Shown: piece after piece, positions 46,010 through 57,437 of the stretch
Layout: each line of letters begins with the position of its first letter
Numbering within the stretch: position 1 is the first letter of the stretch
Origin: Cyclaneusma minus
Taxonomy: Eukaryota; Ascomycota; Leotiomycetes; Marthamycetales; Marthamycetaceae
Direction of reading: 5' to 3'
Assembly (NCBI GenBank): GCA_037179335.1
Contig: JAKZHN010000049.1
Span: 124,001 to 188,000 of the forward strand
Length of the DNA: 64,000 nucleotides
Position numbers and translations under genes: made by a program
Notes under the pieces: generated by a model
Databases searched by the model: none
Told to the model about the DNA's origin: nothing
The model's input: only the letters and a program-made list of their open reading frames with translations

Positions 46010-46794
46010 TGTTGCAGTTGTGCCCGGCTTCCGTCTTGAATCGGGGGGAAGGAGTGGTCCTTTTAACTTCAACTTTCCTCGCAGGTTTGGAGGCCTTCCA
46101 AATGTGCGCAACTCCTCTAGTGGCTGCCGAAATGGGCCAACAACTGGTTGGCTTGAAGGTTGAAAAGTGTGGTTGGAGCTTTCCGGAGCTGTCCGATATC
46201 GGTACGGCAAGCTTGACCGTGCTGGCAGCGTGGGATTCGGCTAATGTTTCCACAGAAATGAGGCGGCCGGTGAAGGCGCAGCTGCAGAAGAGACCCCCTT
46301 TTTTATGACAGCAGAGGTGTGGCGCGGATGATGCGACAGCGACCTTCGATCAATTTCCCCACTACTCGAGCTCCCCTGTGCATAAGAATAGCACTTTATC
46401 GGGCAGGGATCGTGAGACATCAGCCACTGTTTGCATGATAATAGCTGTCTCAAGCAGCAGCGTCTATGTGGCATCGCACTTCGCACCTTTACTTTCACCT
46501 TTTGTGTTGGCGACGAGCAGGTCTGTCGGTTCAGCCCCTATTCTCGCGCCTGACGCGTCGCGACCTCTATTTACGACAAGGCCACTCCCCGCTCCTGCCG
46601 AGCGCCTTGCCCTTTTTGCGAACAACAACACAAAGCCCATCCACTCCCCCCCGACTGTGCCACTTCACCTCCAGCCTCGGCCGGATTCCTGGGCTGCAGG
46701 AACCGCCTGCGATTGAGTTTCGGCTCTGAGCAAGCACATTCCTTCCGCGCCTTCGCCCACCATTGCACGCAAAGTCCCCCAAGATTGGCCCCCA
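46010..46794. other. Divergent intergenic region
   Basis: This spacer separates two divergent genes. The 46560-46790 part is pyrimidine-rich and is likely the leader of the gene at 46795. No gene is supported. Confidence 0.5.
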
Positions 46795-48861
46795 ATGGCC
46801 TCCGCAGTCAAGAACCTGAGGGCCATGTTCGAGAATCAGAACAGCGAGTCCTCCGACTCGCCACCTGAGCACCGTGGCCGCTCTCCTGCACTCTCGCGAG
46901 GTGAGCAATCCAACACGCCACCTGCGCAATTGTAGTACGCTGACAGTCCTGCAGGAGCGTCGAGTGCAAGCGACTCACCTGGCCCACGCCAGCTGTCTCA
47001 CGGCCGCACCAATTTCATCGCCGTGGAACGCAGCGCCCAGCTGGGCAATCAGGTGGGACTCCGAAGAGACAGTGCCAACAACAGCAGCTTTGCCGAACGC
47101 AGGATGGACTTTGCTGGCGAGGCACCCGAGAGTGCGGCCGAGCGAAAACAATCGCTGGCTGCCGAATTCCAAGCTCGGAAAGCCTCCGTCCTCGTCGAAG
47201 AGCCAATTCCCGAGATGGCCCTTGAAACTCCAGCTGTCGAGGTTGAGAAGCAGCTGGGAGCTACGGATGGTGGCGATCGAGGCCGAAACCCAGTGCCAGC
47301 TGCTAAAGTACCAAGCGCCAACCCAGACAAGAAGACGTCCGCGAACGAAGACCGTCACGCAAAACCTCTGCCCGGAGACCTGACTAGCAGTGCTGCCGTG
47401 AGTGGCGGAGCGGCTCTGAATGGAAGCGGCGGACTCGGCGAGGAACTGCACGGAAGCAGCAATGGAAAAGTGTCAAAGTCCACCTCTTCGAAGGTGAACT
47501 CTGCGGCCAAGGATACCAAGAAGACGCCCGCGCCGATCAAGACCGCTAAGCCAGCTGCTGCTCCTACAAAGCAGCCAGCTGCAGGATCGAAGCAAGCGAA
47601 GACTCCGACTTCCAGCAACAGCATGGCCAAATCTACGTCGACCAAGGCTTCTGTTCCCGTTGGACCTACGAAGGAGCCCACGAAGGTGCCCACGAAGAAG
47701 CCGAGCACCTCAACATCCACCAATAATACTAAGCCGAAGGCACCAGCCAAGTCTACACCATCCACCACTTCCGCCACTAGCAGGAAGCCCTCACTTGAGG
47801 TCAAACCAAAGCCTAAGTCACCGACCCGCCCGGTGAAGCTTCCTTCGTCTTTGACTGCCCCCACCGCTTCCTCTGGCGCAAAGACCGCCTCGGGAACCAC
47901 AGCCTCGTCTGTCGCACCCTCCACCCGGCAATCTCTCAGCCGCTCCACCAGTAGTCTCAAGCGTGCTCCGAGTGTAAAGTCGACTTCAGGTCCTCGCCGC
48001 ATGTCTGCCACCCATAAGGAACGCCCTGCCGTCGGCCCGCCTCCTTCTCGTACGACTGCTGATTTTTCCAAGTCGCAAGCAGGCCAGGCCGATGGTAACT
48101 TCCTGGCTAGGATGATGCGACCAACGGCCAGCTCTTCATCCAAGACACATGAGAAGGTTGCCAGTCCTCCCAAGGAAAGGAAGCAATCTACTGCGACGAC
48201 GCGACCAACCACTCGCGATGGCTCTACTCCCAAGGCATCCTTTGGAAGTCCAGTTGCGAAGAAGACTGCTGTCGTGAAGCCAAAGACGGAGCCTGTGTCA
48301 AAGGCGACACCCAAGGAATCTAACCCCGTCAAGAAGGCCGTGAAGAAGGCCGCTGCTGCGGTGGGCACACCGAAGAAAGAGCCAGAGACTGCCGCTGGCC
48401 CAGCCACTCCTAGTGTTAAGGAGGCTGTTAAGACTGAAGAGAAGGATGTTGCCGTGAAGGAAGAGCCAGCTGATATCGAGCCGGTTACCAAGGAAGCAGC
48501 CCCTGTTGAAGCTCCCGAGACGATCGCCGAGTCCGAGCCAATCATCAAGCAAGAACCAGTTTCTGAGCCAGCCGGTGTCGCCGAGGCCGAAACCCCTGAA
48601 CTGAACGCCAAAGATGCTGAGCCCGAGATGACTGGTGCAACTGAATCAGCTATTGACGAGGAGAAACATATCCAGAGTGAGAAAGATGAGTCAGACAGGC
48701 TCTCTGCTGTGGTCGGTGAGAGCGCTGTCACTGAGGACGGGAAGAAGAGCGATGGAACCGCCACTGAAATTACCGACTCTACTGCAGAGGTCAAGGCTGC
48801 CGATGATACTAACGGCATCGAGAAGGATCTGGAGGCTGTCAGCCTCGACAAGCAGGACTGA
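46795..48861 (+). CDS. Lys/Pro/Ala/Thr-rich disordered protein
   Basis: I do not assign a family name. Exons are 46795-46900 and 46955-48861, giving 670 residues in phase. The N-terminus MASAVKNLRAMFENQNSES, the SPxLSRG and SDSPGPRQLSHGRTNFIAVE stretches look conserved-motif-like and lie across the intron. Residues about 110-440 are dominated by Lys, Ala, Pro, Ser and Thr (TKKPSTSTS, KPKPKSPTRPVKLPSSL), then Lys/Ala segments (KKAVKKAAAAVGTPKKEP) and a C-terminal Glu/Val-rich acidic tail. It contains FSKSQAGQADGNFLARMMRP, which looks like a short linear motif. A cytoskeletal or microtubule link is possible from composition but is not shown. A 522-codon antisense frame is a shadow. Confidence 0.8.
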
Positions 48862-49690
48862 AAGGAGAATCTTGAGCACATTGAGCACGAGTTCGAAGTC
48901 TTGTTGGTTGCTTGAAGTCCCACTCCACGTCCAATTCATAAAATCTTGTACATTCATTGCTTTCATTCATGCATTGCCCAAGGAGTTACGAGTTTCCAGA
49001 TTCCTGAGAATTCCGAGCTAGGCGGTGGCATGGGCTGTATGGCAAAATGGAAGGAATCCGACTGCGCACATTCGCATTCGCATGGAAGGACGGTCTGTCA
49101 ACATACAACAGATGAGCTGCATTGCAGTCGAGCTAGGCGGACAGAACCGAGCTGTTAGCTTAGCGAATGTCCACATTCATTGCTCTCCATGTTGTGTTAT
49201 GTGAATTGTGACGGTGAGATTTGTATGAAGTGCAAGTTCGTCCATTAAACAATTTTCTGTGTCGACTTAGGTGAACTCAACCAGGTTGTTTAGGTTATCC
49301 CAAGTATCTACATAATCCTAAGTCCTTAGGAGACCACCAAAGTAACTGCATTATTTACGTAATACGTGTAGGACTTGGGTTCTGGGCTTGTTCATGTTGA
49401 ACTGGTTGAGCGACACCAGTCATTCACAACTACGGAAAACGAGAGAATATTGGCCTTCTCACTCTCAGGCGTTTTAGACATCTTGATGGAATCCGGGAAT
49501 GGTGAACTAGAGTTGGGCAGCATCGCGTACCACTGGCACTATGATCACCACATGGTTCATCACTTCCTGGTCCCACCAACAATAGTGCAAATTCGGGCCA
49601 CCAAGTGTCACTCGCACTTTTCCGAACGATCTCTTTGCAACTGCTCATCGAACCTCGCAGTAACTTGCATGCAAACAACAGCAACCAAGT
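48862..49690. other. Intergenic region
   Basis: No gene is supported. Around 49285-49345 there are two or three weak units (TCCCAAGTATCTACATAA, TCCTAAGTCCTTAGGAG) that faintly resemble the 19-bp repeat of loci A-C. Confidence 0.45.
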
Positions 49691-50550
49691 ATGGAAAGCG
49701 CAAACATGAAGAGCGGGAGTTCACAGGCCCCGCTCTACGAGACATTTCCCGCTGGCTGGTAAGTTGTTTTTCAGGTATGATCAGCTTGATCTGACCGAGA
49801 CTTTAGGAAAGCGCGTCAAACTCAGCAAAACCAAACTCCGCCAGATACGGCTCCCAGAAGTGAAAAATGAACAAGAGAAAGGAGCCTATACTCGAGTTCT
49901 CATTGACGGGCACCTTGTAGGCCACGCATTTTCATACCGATGGGAAAGCGGCATTACTGGCGACACGAAAACCATATGCTGGGTTACGCAGCTAGTGATC
50001 CATGCAAACTTCAGAAGACAGGGACTGGCTACTGGCTTGCTAAGTTGTTTGCGAGATAGTGACTCCGAGAAGGAGGTCGACTTGTACGGAATCGTGAGCC
50101 CTCAGCCGGCCCCCTGTATGGCTGCTGCGAAAGCTTTTGCTGGTGCGTGCCTATCTACCCATCTAATCTAGTCTACATTTCTTACTACCCATGAAGCGCG
50201 TCCTACTTGCGATGCTAGACACTCTTTGCTAAATCTCACTACAGGCTCAATCAACGCCGTGCACCTGGACGCCATTGCCCGTTCTGCGAGAATGGCTATG
50301 CAATCCTGATTCCTCGCCAATCGAATATGTGCGAACTGCGAAGCTCCGCAGTGTGATTTTCGGAGCTGATGCAAATATTGGGGCTAGCTCTGATGGTGAC
50401 GTTCTATCCTCCGTCGATACCTGGTTTTTTGTGAACCATGCTGAGCCGGAGGAAGCGTTGCAAGAAGTGAGAAATAGAAGCGATGTGTCGTGGCCCTTAG
50501 GGGAACCCTTAGAAGGACATGAATTCTTGCTGATCGTCGGGCGAGCCTGA
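49691..50550 (+). pseudogene. GNAT acetyltransferase, damaged
   Basis: This is a fungal GNAT-fold N-acetyltransferase by its core: CWVTQLVIHANFRRQGLATG is the acetyl-CoA binding region (beta4 and the R/QxxGxG/A loop as RRQGLA). The reconstructed order is 49691-49758, 49775-50142 and 50245-50550, about 246 codons. Two problems exist. The gap 49759-49774 is only 16 nt, GTAAGTTGTTTTTCAG, bounded by a perfect donor and acceptor but too short to splice. Without removing it the frame stops at TAA. Second, a single extra base near 50301-50312 shifts the frame between ARMAMQS and SSPIEYVRTAKLR, after which family-like sequence (VDTWFFVNHAEPEEAL, WPLGEPLEGHEFLLI) continues to TGA 50548. The intron at 50143-50244 is normal. 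Most likely it is a pseudogene; substrate is unknown. Confidence 0.7.
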
Positions 50551-51240
50551 CAAGCACTCTAACGGTTGGAGGCTGATGAGAAATAGAAACATACACAGGT
50601 TGTATACCAACTAGGTAGATTCTAGTAGAGGCTGCACATCAGACCGCCGTAGTGCGATATTTATCGAGGAAGCAAGTCTTTAGAGTCTAGGTCTAGAAAG
50701 CTCAAGTATAGACCAACGAAGTTATTAGCAGTAAACCAAGTGCTTTTGCAACATCGTCGACGCTGAGTCTTCGGGACTAAATCAGCTCGTGGCTCCTCAC
50801 AGGATGATCTGAATCCAGTCTTGAGTTAACTGTTACAGCATTTATTTGACAAAAAAACATGGAAAGGGTCATTAGAGGATTTAAGATTGCCATTGTCCGG
50901 AGTTCTGGAAAGTGAAGTCATGAACAAGCCGCGTTGACAGAGCTCACCAGGAAACTAGAGTCAATTTTTACCTATCCATTGGCTCGTGGGGATTGGATTT
51001 CGTATTATTAGTATATTTTACAGGTTCGGGCAATGCCCATGATGCTGTGAAGTTGAAACCGCGTCTTTATGCTGCACATATCATTCACTCAATGAGGAGA
51101 CTGAGCGGAGTATGCCAGCGTATGAAACACTCCGATACAATTTGAAATGCTACCTTTTCTACATGCTCGCTGCAATGCCTCATCGTCATACTTGACCAAC
51201 TAGAACTCAAAAACTCCCATGAATAGACAGACCAGCACTC
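50551..51240. other. Intergenic region
   Basis: No gene is supported in this AT-rich 0.7-kb spacer between the converging GNAT and ABC-transporter genes. Confidence 0.5.
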
Positions 51241-54200
51241 TTAATACTCATCACCCTCCTCGACCTTACTGACTATCCTCCGATGCCCTCCAGGCTTTCC
51301 CACCGTCACTGCCCTCGCAACGCCCAGCTCTACGCCCTTGGCCCTGGCCTTAGCCGGCATCTCACTCGCCACCAATGCAGCAAAATTCCCTCTTCGCCTA
51401 ATCAACTCCTGAAAGCCTCCCACCTCCACCACCGTCCCCTTATCCAACACCACAATTGTCTCCGCCACCCGCATCATATCCACATTGTGCGTAATAATTA
51501 CCACCGCCATCTCCCCCATCCCCTCATCCTTGACTAGATGCGAATACCGCTTGTTCTTGCTCGGTGCTCTTCGTACTAATTTCGAGATCGTTTCGCAGAT
51601 TTGCTCCGAAGACTCAGGATCGAGAGCGGAGGTTGCCTCGTCGAGGATGAGGATGCGTGGACGGCGGACCAAAGCGCGTGCGATGGAAATGCGTTGTGCT
51701 TGACCACCGCTAAGGCCTTGCCCGCCTTCTCCCACGACGGTTGAGTAGCCATGCGGGAGCGACGTGATGAATTCGTGGATTCCTGCCTCTGTTGCAGCGG
51801 CTTCGATGTTGGACTGATTGCTGAGCGGTGAGCTTGGGGAGAGGCCGTAGCGGATATTTTCTTCGATCGTGGCCGGAAAGAGGATGGGTGTTTGGGAGAC
51901 TATGGCGGTTTGGCTGCGGAGAGAGGAGATGGAGCAGTCAAGGACGGAGACGTCGGCGAATGTTAGGCCGGTAGAGGTGCCTTTGGCGGGGCTTTGGGGA
52001 GGGTAGAGCGCGAGGAGAAGGTTAGCTATGGTGGATTTGCCGCTGCCAGATGACCCAACAATTGCTGTACATGAGCCGGCTTCGAAATCGATTGACACAT
52101 CTTTGAGAACCTGTGCGTCTGGACGACTTGGATACGTAAAGGAGACTCGGTCGAATCGGATTGGTAGCGGAGTTTCGAGTATAACTTGCCCGTGATCCTC
52201 GTGACTTGAGTTCATTGGAAGGTTGGCGAGATAGAGCATATATGTAGCTGTCACACGCGACGAGTTGATTTGAGGCACGAAAGCCACAATGTTGTTCGCA
52301 TTGCCGATCCCGAACAGCAACAGCGAGGTTGACTGAAGCACATCACCGAGAGCCCAGCCACTCTGTCTCAGGATAGTAGCAGCATACCAAAAGATCAGTG
52401 CTGTGACGAACAGACTTATAGAATCTGTAAGGCCAAAGAAAACCCCTGTCCAGGAAGCTCGTTTGATGCCTATCAGCAAGGCCTCGTTGTATGCTTTTGC
52501 GTGTTTCTGTTTGAAGTAGTTCTCGAGGACGTACGCTCTCACCACGCGAAGACTGGTGAATGGCTCGGTAAATATCGATGCTACACTGGTCGCCGCGTTG
52601 TTACCTTTCCGCTCCCACTTGGCACTGATGAAATCGAAAACTCTTGTGCAAAGATAGACGGCAGGCATGGTTGCAAGACCGACAAGTGTGAGCTGCCAGC
52701 AGGCAACAAGAGCCCAGGTGATAGAAAGGGTGACCATGACCAAGGCAGCAACAACATAGCCTGCGAATCTCCCAACCAAATTGCGCATCTCTTCAGCATT
52801 GCGGTCTAAACACTCAGTAATCCTGCTCGCGTTGTTCTTCTCCTTATCAAACCAAGACTTTGGCTGACCCAGAATGCGCTTCAAGGCTTCCTTGCGAAGG
52901 CTGTCGACCCAAGCTTGGCCGCAAGTCTCGAGGAAGTATTGCATGGTAAATAGCATGATTCCGTTGAATATTGCAAGTCAAAGCACCGCAAGGGAATAAT
53001 CCCTGGCTGCAGCACTCCGTCCTGTCGTCAAGGAATAGGAAGCTTTGAGAGCACGAAAGAAAAGGCCGGCGTCGCACCCGCCGAGCCAACAGCGCAGGCA
53101 AAAGCGACGACCAACTTTATTCTGTACTTCCTAGATAATGATGGCCACACTGTACCAAGAATCTGAGCTATGGAGGCAACTTGTCTTCGCCGTTGTGGTT
53201 GTGGTGGTGGTGGGTGCTCTGCTAGTGGCGCTTGACTATGTTGTGCCGTAGTGAATGTCTGGGATAATGCTTCAGGAGCGAAGCCATCGGAGGGATCATC
53301 GACGTCGCGTCCAGGAATCTCATCCATGTCTAATCCTTGATAGATTGAAGAGTGTCTCGGACTATATTGATAATGGGCTCCCTCGTGCGCAGGCTCACCC
53401 GAAAACGTAGCAGAGTAACGCTTCGGGGTATAGGCCGCTGGTATTGCGACATCCGCAGAATTTCCATAGTCGAAAGCTACCCAGGAAAAGCGCCTGTTCA
53501 CCGTAGGTGCTCCAAAAGTACCAGATGTCGCAGGTTCAGGGGTGTCGACTTGAGGCGTTGATTGCCCAAACGCTGTATCGTCTGCGGCGTCATTGTCAGA
53601 TGGTGACAATGTTGAAGCCCATCCCTTCCAGGTTGGTTTTGGAGTCGCCTTGGGTGTCATTTTCGGTGTCATTCCTGGTGACTTCCAGAGGCCATCCGTA
53701 ATCATGGAGTTTGCATAAGTTGTGCGAACACCAAGAGAGAGCCGATGTGATGCACTGCGCCTGATGGCTGGCTCTTCGTCCAAACCAAGGAACCTTGACA
53801 GATATGTCGGCTTCGCAGGTTCAAAGGGTAGCGAGTCATCAGATGCCAGGGTAGAGACAGTGGCATCAGAGCCACGGCGATGGTATTCTTCCTGCTCTTC
53901 ATCTGTTGGTCCCTCTTGTTCAGAATCTTGGGCAGAAACAAAGGATCGGAAAATGCTGCCCTCTTGGGCAACAAGGTTTCGACGGTAGCCTTCCTCTACC
54001 ACCTCAGCATGACCAAAGAGATAGACGTAGTCATTATCCTTGACTTGGGACACATCATGGGTGATCATTATCGTTGTTTTCCCTTGTCGCCATGACCGAA
54101 TCGCATCCATGACCAGAATTCGACTGGTCTGATCCAGCGCACTTGTCGCTTCGTCGAGTATCAGTACCGGAGTATCTCTCAATCGAGCTCTTGCCAGGGC

Positions 54201-55966
54201 AACTCGCTGCCTTTGTCCACCACTTAAAGTACTACCGCCGTGACCGACAATAGTGTCGATGCCGTCCGGGAAATCCGCAATTACTTGCTGGAGAAAGGAT
54301 ATCTCGGCGGCGCGCAAGATATCCGCTTCTGTCACGACCTCGTGTCGCCGGCGACCAAACGCAATGTTTCTAAAGATACTCTCATTGAAGAGATTGCTTT
54401 GTTGTTGCACCAGAGTGATGTTGTCTCGCAACCAGCTGACAGAAGTCTCCTGAACAGGGACACCATCGATGGTTAAAGTGCCGGATGACGGTTGATAGTA
54501 TCTAAGCAAAAGATTGGTAACGGTACTTTTGCCAGAACCACTCTTTCCAACGAGAAAGGTCGTCTCGCCAGCTGGAAAGAAGAAGTCGACACTCTTCAAG
54601 GCTGGTTGACCTGGGTTCGACGGGTATGAGAACGAAAGCTGGTAGTCAAACAAGTCAGCACGACAGAGCAACATTTGGAAGGCAACAGATGATGAGAACT
54701 CACGTTCTTGCCCTCGATATCACCTCGGCACTCCGGGGGGTTTTTAGATGTAGTTTTCTTGGCTCCGTTCTCGCTTTGATGCATTTCCGCCATCAATGAC
54801 TTTAAGGTGGCTCCAGCAAATATCCCTTTGGCGACTACAATCCACTGCGGCAGACACGATTCCAAAGCTTGCACGCCTTCAAAGCATGCATAGAAGCAGG
54901 TGAAAATGGTGCCAGAGCTAAGGCCATGATCGATCAGGGTGCTGCCGTACCAGAATCCTTGGACATACATAGAGAAGGCAACGAAAGCCATAAATCCCAT
55001 CTGGAAGCCAACAGTACGAGCTTGGACGAGGTAGAATGTGGATGCTCGATCTATAACAGTACTATACTGTCGAAGTTCCTGCTCCTGGCCCAGATAGGCT
55101 TTGACGGTGTCTATGAAAGTGAGAGCTGCGTGTGCTTTTTTGGAAGCTTGAGTCAACGCGGCTTTCTGATTCTCAATGGCTGGACCCAGGAACCTTGCTA
55201 TGATGGACAGGACAAGGAAGGTGACCGGCACTACCGACATGATGACCAGAGTCAGTTTCCACGATGAGTAGAAGGCAAGCCCAGCGGAGGCAAAGAAGCT
55301 GACAACACTGCAGAGAAGGCTACCCATTGGTTGTGAGGTGGCCATTTGTAGCTCTCGAATTTGGCTTCAGTTCCAATTAGCATCTGTATATGTTGGTATA
55401 AAGGTTGACGAGACTACTCACGCTTGAATTCGGGTCATCAACGTAGATACTCCATCCTCTCGGAGATCAAACCACTCCATCTCGTTAGTCAGCAACCCTT
55501 TGAAAATGCTTTCGCGAGCACTCTGCGCCTGGAGTTCCCCGAAGATGATCCAGAACCAGAAGAGACCGCCAGTCGAGATCCATGTCACGGCCCCGAGAAG
55601 AGTCGTTGCTAGCGCCCATTTGTTGACGGTGGACGTCATTTGAGGTCCGCTGATCGTGCCTGCGCCGAATTCCGAGAGAGCGTTGAAAATGTCGCCAACG
55701 AAAAGTGCCAGGACGGGTTTCGCTATTCCTGCTAGGATGGCGCAAAACACAGCCATAGCCAACGCGGCGGCGTGAAATCTGCAGGTGAAAGCGAACAGAT
55801 GTCGTACGGATCCATCGATTTGCTGGACCTGGTTATGCTGGGGCTCGTCGTCGGCCACTTGCGCAGCTGGCGAATAGCGCGGTGGGGGCCCGTTGCGTTC
55901 CATGTCCTGGAAGCCGCCTTTTGGGACGTCGACGGCATCGAGGTGTGTACTTTGATGAGCTTGCAT
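51241..55966 (-). pseudogene. Full ABC-B transporter (STE6-like), two lesions
   Basis: This encodes a (TMD-NBD)x2 ABC-B exporter of the a-factor/multidrug type, about 1,534 codons, expected in the plasma membrane. Exons in transcription order are 55422-55966, 54704-55364 and 51241-54638. NBD1 has GKSGSGKST, LSGGQRQR, PVLILDEATSALD and TIMITHD; NBD2 has GSSGSGKST, LSGGQAQR and RILILDEATSALD, so both ATP sites are complete. The linker between halves is long and Ser/Pro/Thr-rich (TPKMTPKATPKPTWKGW). In TMD2 the frame breaks: one base is missing near 53038-53044 (VLSKL to SYSLTTGRSAAARDYSLAVL), and TGA at 52980-52978 follows in SLAVL*LAIFNGIM. Family comparison from memory places this sequence in one continuous helix region. 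Apart from these the gene looks intact, so decay is recent or the shift is an assembly error. Confidence 0.8.
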
Positions 55967-56698
55967 GCTGTCGAGAACTGCGATGCAAAGGGTCGATGCA
56001 GGAGGCTGCGAACGGTAGTGGTTGTTGCTTTGAAGAGGCAGGCAAAAGCCATGGTCCAAACTGTCGGGAAGGTAAACAAGTCTGTGGGCGGGTACAGTAT
56101 TTCGTTCATAATGGCAGGACAGACAATATGAAGGCACTTGGATTGGATCCGGGTATTATGTCTAAACCTAGTTGTTCGCATTGTTTTGTTGAAAGGGCTC
56201 GTCCTTAGTATTGTTATCGACAAGCGAAAGGGAGACACACAAAACATGGCCTTTCATACCAACACACATGCAACCCCAATTATTCGATCTTCCTTTCCTT
56301 TGCAGCCTATTTCACTCGAGGGCAATTGATTGATGACTTTGCGCTATGTGCTCCGATATACTAGCCTCGGATCCTAGACCCACGGCCGGCTATGGCGGTT
56401 CCCAATCGGAAATGATGCCCATGTAGAAAATGGGCAACCCGCTTCACGGCAATCACAGCCTACGAAGAACAAGCGATCAAATCGTCCCTAAGATAGAGGA
56501 AATCTTTGAAGGATCGTCGACAGACTGGGTATTGCTCCCCACTGGGGAAGATGAGCAGACAAGAAGCTATGCTCATGATGATTGGAAAGGCTGCTCGATA
56601 TTCAGCGCATCATCCAGAATCACAGCACCACTTTTGAACGCTTCGCATGGCGTCGATACTCGGCGCGGCGTGCGGTCGCTCATAATATCATAATTGCA
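55967..56698. other. Intergenic region
   Basis: This holds the promoter of the ABC transporter gene. No gene is supported. Confidence 0.5.
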
Positions 56699-57437
56699 TT
56701 ACGATGTGTTTGATTTTGCTGCCTCCTTCTGGGCGTTCTCGTAGACCCAGTCATTCAAGCCGTTCCGGTTCCTAGGCAGAATCAGCACTTGTGGGTCCTC
56801 AGATCTACAGAAAGTCCCGGGCCTTTTTGATCAAGAGTATCGGAGATGTCTTACCTTGCGATTTCGATGGCGTAGAATTGCATGCGAGGCACTGAAAAGA
56901 AGTCGTCAGCTTCAATACTTCAATGTTCCATAGGTCGCAGACCAAAGACTCACCGAAGATGGTCTCGTCTTGACCATACTCAAACTTGGGATTTGTCCTC
57001 ATTATGGTGCCAAAGTTGTAGTCGTTGATCTTCTTCTCATATGCCATCATGAAGTTACGCCACCGCTCCTTGCCGGCCTTGCTCTTCATTTCGTCCTCGT
57101 TGGTGGTGGCGGCCGGGTCGAACTCGGGGAAGTCGGTCTTCAGGTGCTCGTAGATCTCGTCATCCATCTTTGTGAGACGCAGCGAAGAGCCTTTGACTTT
57201 CTCGAGAATAGCCCAGTATGTGGACATGTGTTGCACGGCTGGAGGTGGGGTCAGCCGTGGTGTCTGGCGGAATATCAGAGGCGATGGGCACAACCTTTCA
57301 CAGCGAACTGCTTCTCGATCTGGAAATGGGGTCAATCATTGCTCTTAAAAGCACCGTAGGACGGACAAAGGGCAGCTCACATCCTCGAGGTTCTCTGCCT
57401 CTTCGGCATTGAACTTTGACGGCGGTGCGACAGACAT
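56699..57437 (-). CDS. PBDC1/Ypl225w family protein
   Basis: This is the conserved eukaryotic PBDC1 family (Pfam 'polysaccharide biosynthesis' domain of unknown function; yeast Ypl225w). From memory, the yeast protein is reported to act as a chaperone for nascent eEF1A. Exons in transcription order are 57379-57437, 57295-57319 (25 nt), 56954-57238, 56855-56891 and 56699-56772, giving 159 residues in phase. Hallmarks are AEEAENLEDIEKQFAVKAVQ, the conserved FPEFDPA and KWR-like ERWRNFMMAYEKKINDYNFG, and the C-terminal VPRMQFYAIEIARNRNGLND. Five exons in under 750 bp makes it the most intron-dense gene here. The donor of intron 2 is GTTGTG, weaker than the others. Family assignment is firm; role is from the homologue. 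Confidence 0.9.

Noticed and set aside
47355..48923. 522-codon minus-strand frame opposite the Lys/Pro-rich gene
   Set aside because: It is a mirror of codon bias in the plus-strand gene, which has a spliced conserved-looking N-terminus; the antisense product is low-complexity Ser/Val/Leu.
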